DNA of 9,342 nucleotides from Campylobacterales bacterium (GTDB lineage: Bacteria; Campylobacterota; Campylobacteria; Campylobacterales; QNZT01), in contig JALUNR010000121.1 in the NCBI GenBank assembly GCA_027055005.1, positions 1 to 9,342 on the forward strand, given 5' to 3'. This document shows, one piece after another, positions 7,466 to 9,342 of the stretch; within the stretch, counting starts at the first letter, position 1, and every line of letters begins with the position of its first letter. The translations under genes were made by a program, and so were the position numbers. The notes beneath the pieces are model-generated. The model had not been told where the DNA came from and did no database searches. It saw only the letters and a program-made list of their open reading frames with translations.

Positions 7466-8299
7466 TTAAAATATGATAGTCTTGTTGTTATAAACAAAAA
7501 CTCTATCATCAAAAACTAAATCAATAGCCTCATTTAGCACTGATTTTTCTATTTCTCGTCCTGCTTTTTGCATCTGTTTCCAACTATATTCATGGTTTAC
7601 TTCTTTAACATCTTGGGCTATTATAGGTCCTTCATCTAAATTGTTATTTACAAAGTGTGCTGTTGCTCCTATAATTTTAACACCTCTATCGTATGCTTGT
7701 TTGTATGGATTTGCTCCTATGAATGCAGGCAAAAAGGAGTGGTGGATATTTATTATTTTACCTTCATAAGATTTTACAAAATTACTAGATAATATTCTCA
7801 TATATTTTGCTAAAACAATATAATCAATATCAAAACTGTTTAATAACTCTAAAACTTCTTTTTCATGTTCATTTCTTGTTTTGTTTTCAGCACTTATATA
7901 GTAAAAGGGAATATTAAACTTCTCTGTTAATTCTTTTAGATTTTGGTGATTTGCAATAACAGCTTTGATATTTGCATTAAGAGCATTACTATAATATTTT
8001 ATAAGTATATCACCTAAAGCATGAGATTCTTTGGTTGCCATTAAAATAATATCTTTTTTTCTTCTTTTTGCAATAAATATATTTGCATCAGTGGGAAGAT
8101 TGCTTTGAAGTTCTTTTTTTAAAGTATTTACTTCAAATTCTCCAAAAACTCTAGCTCGAAAAAAAAACTTTCCATTTTCTTCATCGACATATTCATTGTT
8201 TTTTTCTATATTTAACTGATTTTTAAAAAGTATATTTGAGATTTTGTAAACTAACCCTTTTTCATCACTGCATGAAATTTTTATAATATATTTATTCAA
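7466..8299 (-). CDS. purU: Formyltetrahydrofolate deformylase
   Basis: This enzyme hydrolyses 10-formyl-tetrahydrofolate to formate and tetrahydrofolate, balancing one-carbon pools and supplying formate. The 277-residue product has an N-terminal ACT domain (about 4-75, ISCSDEKGLVYKIS) and a C-terminal formyltransferase domain (about 82-265). The catalytic triad is visible as N184 and H186 in INIHHSFLPAF and D222 in LDEGPII; the 36-residue spacing from His to Asp equals that of GAR transformylase. The second His in HHS is typical of PurU rather than PurN. The start is TTG (8297-8299) with AAGGGA 5 nt upstream; that site lies inside a hairpin (8301-8336). An A9 run on the plus strand (8159-8167) falls in its coding region, but the frame is intact. 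It sits 48 nt after the GGDEF-like gene and 46 nt before pyrH. Confidence 0.95.
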   Translation of the reverse strand: MNKYIIKISCSDEKGLVYKISNILFKNQLNIEKNNEYVDEENGKFFFRARVFGEFEVNTLKKELQSNLPTDANIFIAKRRKKDIILMATKESHALGDILIKYYSNALNANIKAVIANHQNLKELTEKFNIPFYYISAENKTRNEHEKEVLELLNSFDIDYIVLAKYMRILSSNFVKSYEGKIINIHHSFLPAFIGANPYKQAYDRGVKIIGATAHFVNNNLDEGPIIAQDVKEVNHEYSWKQMQKAGREIEKSVLNEAIDLVFDDRVFVYNNKTIIF

Positions 8300-8300
8300 A

Positions 8301-8336
8301 ATAATCCCTTAAAATTTTTTAACTTTTAGGGATTAT
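8301..8336 (-). promoter_or_regulatory. Hairpin between GGDEF-like gene and purU, enclosing the purU ribosome binding site
   Basis: In minus-strand RNA, AUAAUCCCUAAAA (8336-8324) pairs with UUUUAAGGGAUUAU (8314-8301): 13 base pairs with one bulged A and a 9-nt A-rich loop. The 3' arm contains AAGGGA, the only good ribosome binding site for the purU TTG at 8297-8299. The stem is followed by UUUG, a poor U-tract. It may act as a weak terminator of the upstream gene, as a block to purU translation, or both. Confidence 0.55.
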
Positions 8337-8347
8337 ACAGATTTTTC

Positions 8348-8833
8348 TTAAGCAGTTGCTTTTGCTTCTATTCTGTTTAAAAAGTTTTCTACACTATCTT
8401 CTTCTTTATGAAAAGTGATAGTATAATTTAACTCCACTTGCCTACCGTCATAATCTTTTGATTCTATTATGCTTTTTAGTAAAAATGATATTTTTTGAGC
8501 TGATTCAATAGTACACTCAAGCAATAAAATAATAAATTCATTTTCATCCCACTTTACCAAGATATCTGTATCTCTTATCTCAAATCTTAATCTTTCTATG
8601 ATTCTTGAAAGTGTATTTTTAGAAACTGAATCTTTTGTATCTTTATATATTGCTACAAAATGAACTCCTGAAAGATTTTTTTCTTCATTTCTGTCATTAT
8701 GGATTTCATCATTTACTATTGCATTTAACTTCTCTTTTGTATATAGAGTTAAAAAATCATCAAAATCCACTTCATCTTTTAATTTGTCTAATTTTAAAAA
8801 CTCTTTAATAAAAAATACTTTTTTACCTAACAT
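8348..8833 (-). CDS. Single-domain degenerate GGDEF protein (possible c-di-GMP receptor)
   Basis: The 161 residues are about the size of one GGDEF domain with nothing attached; no signal peptide or membrane segment is seen. The pattern follows the fold in order: DDFLTLYTKEKL (25-36) matches the D-x-L-T-x-L-x-N-R-x-x-L opening helix; VHFVAIYKD (57-65) is the strand that normally carries the metal-binding Asp; RLRFEIRDTD (81-90) is the following helix; KWDENEF (94-100) stands where RYGGDEF should be; then IILLLECTIESAQK (101-114). The GG pair is replaced by DE, and the segment normally reading D-I-D-x-F-K-x-x-N-D is shortened, so diguanylate cyclase activity is unlikely. R87 and D90 form an RxxD five residues before the signature, the position of the product-binding I-site. 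Start ATG 8831-8833 with AAAGGA at 7-nt spacing. Family call is by pattern only. Confidence 0.7.
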   Translation of the reverse strand: MLGKKVFFIKEFLKLDKLKDEVDFDDFLTLYTKEKLNAIVNDEIHNDRNEEKNLSGVHFVAIYKDTKDSVSKNTLSRIIERLRFEIRDTDILVKWDENEFIILLLECTIESAQKISFLLKSIIESKDYDGRQVELNYTITFHKEEDSVENFLNRIEAKATA

Positions 8834-8853
8834 ATTTCATCCTTTTAATATCT

Positions 8854-8872
8854 TGTTAAAAGTATATCGACG
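8854..8872 (-). promoter_or_regulatory. Possible promoter of the GGDEF-like gene
   Basis: On the minus strand cgatatacttttaac contains TATACT (8861-8866), 28 nt before the ATG, with T-rich sequence upstream and no -35 box. Transcription would begin near 8854, leaving a leader of about 20 nt with the AAAGGA ribosome binding site. Weak, AT-rich evidence. Confidence 0.3.
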
Positions 8873-9072
8873 AAAGTAAATTTTTTATTAACTTTGTTTT
8901 TAAAAAGTTATTATTTTTTAATAATATGTTACTTTCTGCAACTTTTATTTACTTAAAATCAAATATATTTATTAGTTATTATTTTTTATATAAAATACTA
9001 AACTCTAAAATTATATAGAAAAAAATTGATTATTTTTTTAAAGTTTTCAATTAATTATCCGATATAGGTTTA

Positions 9073-9124
9073 GTCCAAAGTGCCACTAAAACACTCCTCC
9101 TCCTCGTATTTAGGTACTTTGGGC
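9073..9124 (+). ncRNA. Candidate small RNA or structured element: stem-loop with CUCCUCCUCCUC loop
   Basis: On the plus strand gtccaaagtgcc (9073-9084) pairs with ggtactttgggc (9113-9124) over 12 bp including two G·U pairs. After a 2-nt bulge (ac), taaa (9087-9090) pairs with ttta (9109-9112). The 18-nt apical loop (9091-9108) presents CTCCTCCTCCTC (9094-9105), complementary to GGAGG ribosome binding sites. On the minus strand the two G·U pairs become A·C mismatches, so folding favours a plus-strand transcript. Sequences such as tatagg (9063-9068) could be a -10 box, but no terminator with a U-run is evident, so the ends of any RNA are unknown. It may instead be a minus-strand leader or a dispersed repeat. 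Confidence 0.4.
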
Positions 9125-9148
9125 GATTTAATAAGAATAATACTAAAT

Positions 9149-9342
9149 CTAATCTTCCTTTTCATCGCTGTATGGTAGTTCTAAAGATTTAACATTGCCG
9201 ATAGCATTTCCTGCAATACCTTTTATAGAACCATACATTCCAACAGTATTTTCTAAAACTTTATCTATCTGTTTTTCTCTTTGTTTCCATATTCTTGCCA
9301 TTGATCGTTTTTCACTATCCAAATCACTTTGCATTTGGGTAA
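9149..9342 (-). CDS. DUF2130-family protein, C-terminal part (5' end beyond window)
   Basis: The frame is open to the window edge (TQ precedes the ATG at 9332-9334), so this is the tail of a larger gene, not a 61-residue gene starting at that ATG. The visible part has a charged helix with SEKRSMARIWKQREKQID, then NTVGMYGSIKGIAGNAI and VKSLELPY. This resembles the conserved C-terminus of DUF2130 proteins, where a K/R-rich helix is followed by MYG-x-x-x-GI-x-G-x-x and LELP. Those proteins have a long N-terminal coiled coil and no established function. The stop is TAG at 9149-9151, after which the gene runs into the stem-loop region. The family call is by memory of the motif. Confidence 0.7.
   Translation of the reverse strand, partial: TQMQSDLDSEKRSMARIWKQREKQIDKVLENTVGMYGSIKGIAGNAIGNVKSLELPYSDEKED

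Larger units (their letters stand above)
8834..9148. other. 315-nt AT-rich intergenic region
   Basis: No gene of normal size fits here. The left two-thirds (about 8880-9060) is almost pure A/T and may hold promoters for both strands; a weak AT-only inverted repeat (tattatt 8909-8915, aataata 8920-8926) is the only structure in it. The right third is distinct: it contains the GC-richer hairpin at 9073-9124. On the minus strand a GAGGAGGAGGAG tract is followed at 7 nt by an 11-codon frame (GTG 9084-9086 to TAA 9051-9053). Confidence 0.6.

Noticed and set aside
8159..8167. A9 run in purU as a phase-variation tract
   Set aside because: A/T runs of this length are expected in such AT-rich coding sequence, the frame is intact, and purU is not a surface or contingency gene.
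9051..9086. Similarity of the 11-codon frame (WTKP near its start) to PqqA precursor peptides
   Set aside because: It ends after 11 residues and lacks the conserved Glu and Tyr that are crosslinked in PqqA; no pqq genes are nearby.
8834..9148. A c-di-GMP riboswitch upstream of the GGDEF-like gene
   Set aside because: None of the conserved GEMM-I or GEMM-II core sequences are visible; the only structured part is the simple stem-loop at 9073-9124, which is too small.
9149..9334. A complete 61-residue gene starting at ATG 9332-9334
   Set aside because: The frame stays open to the window edge, and the sequence matches the C-terminal end of a larger DUF2130-type protein.
1..9342. Mobile elements, CRISPR arrays, tRNA or rRNA genes, toxin-antitoxin or defence systems
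   Set aside because: No transposase, integrase, regularly spaced repeats, cloverleaf or defence-gene motif was seen; the content is conserved housekeeping genes.

Overview
This AT-rich window (third codon positions are mostly A/T) carries housekeeping genes and looks like a chromosome of the Campylobacterota, most likely an Arcobacter-like member of that phylum. The main evidence is the minus-strand run pyrH-rpoZ-spoT-tyrS-fabX-amiA. As I recall it, this is the same order as Helicobacter pylori HP0777-HP0772, and a similar order occurs in Campylobacter jejuni. The genus is an inference. No mobile element, tRNA, rRNA or CRISPR array is visible.

Layout from left to right. At 2-181 (+) is the C-terminal coiled-coil tail of valyl-tRNA synthetase. 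It converges on the minus-strand block, with a hairpin at 174-200 that includes both stop codons. From 7419 down to 193 (-) is a tightly packed seven-gene unit: pyrH, rpoZ, spoT, tyrS, fabX, amiA and a small lipoprotein gene. Gaps are 13 nt or less, with overlaps at tyrS/fabX and amiA/lipoprotein. Upstream on the same strand are purU (7466-8299), a single-domain degenerate GGDEF protein (8348-8833), a 315-nt AT-rich intergenic region with a striking hairpin (9073-9124), and the C-terminal end of a DUF2130-family protein (9149-9342).

The seven-gene unit joins nucleotide supply (UMP kinase), RNA polymerase assembly (omega), the stringent response ((p)ppGpp synthetase/hydrolase), tRNA charging, unsaturated fatty acid synthesis (FabX) and cell-wall remodelling (AmiA). 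It is a growth-control and envelope operon. Non-ATG starts are common: TTG for pyrH, spoT and purU, GTG for tyrS, and apparently AUA for amiA, whose signal peptide lies upstream of any canonical start codon.

The least ordinary signals are: (1) a hairpin at 9073-9124 that displays four CTC/TCC repeats, an anti-Shine-Dalgarno motif, in its loop, with G·U pairs that favour a plus-strand small RNA; (2) a one-domain GGDEF protein that has lost its active site but keeps an RxxD I-site at the right spacing, as in c-di-GMP receptors; (3) the AUA start of amiA; (4) a hairpin that buries the purU ribosome binding site.
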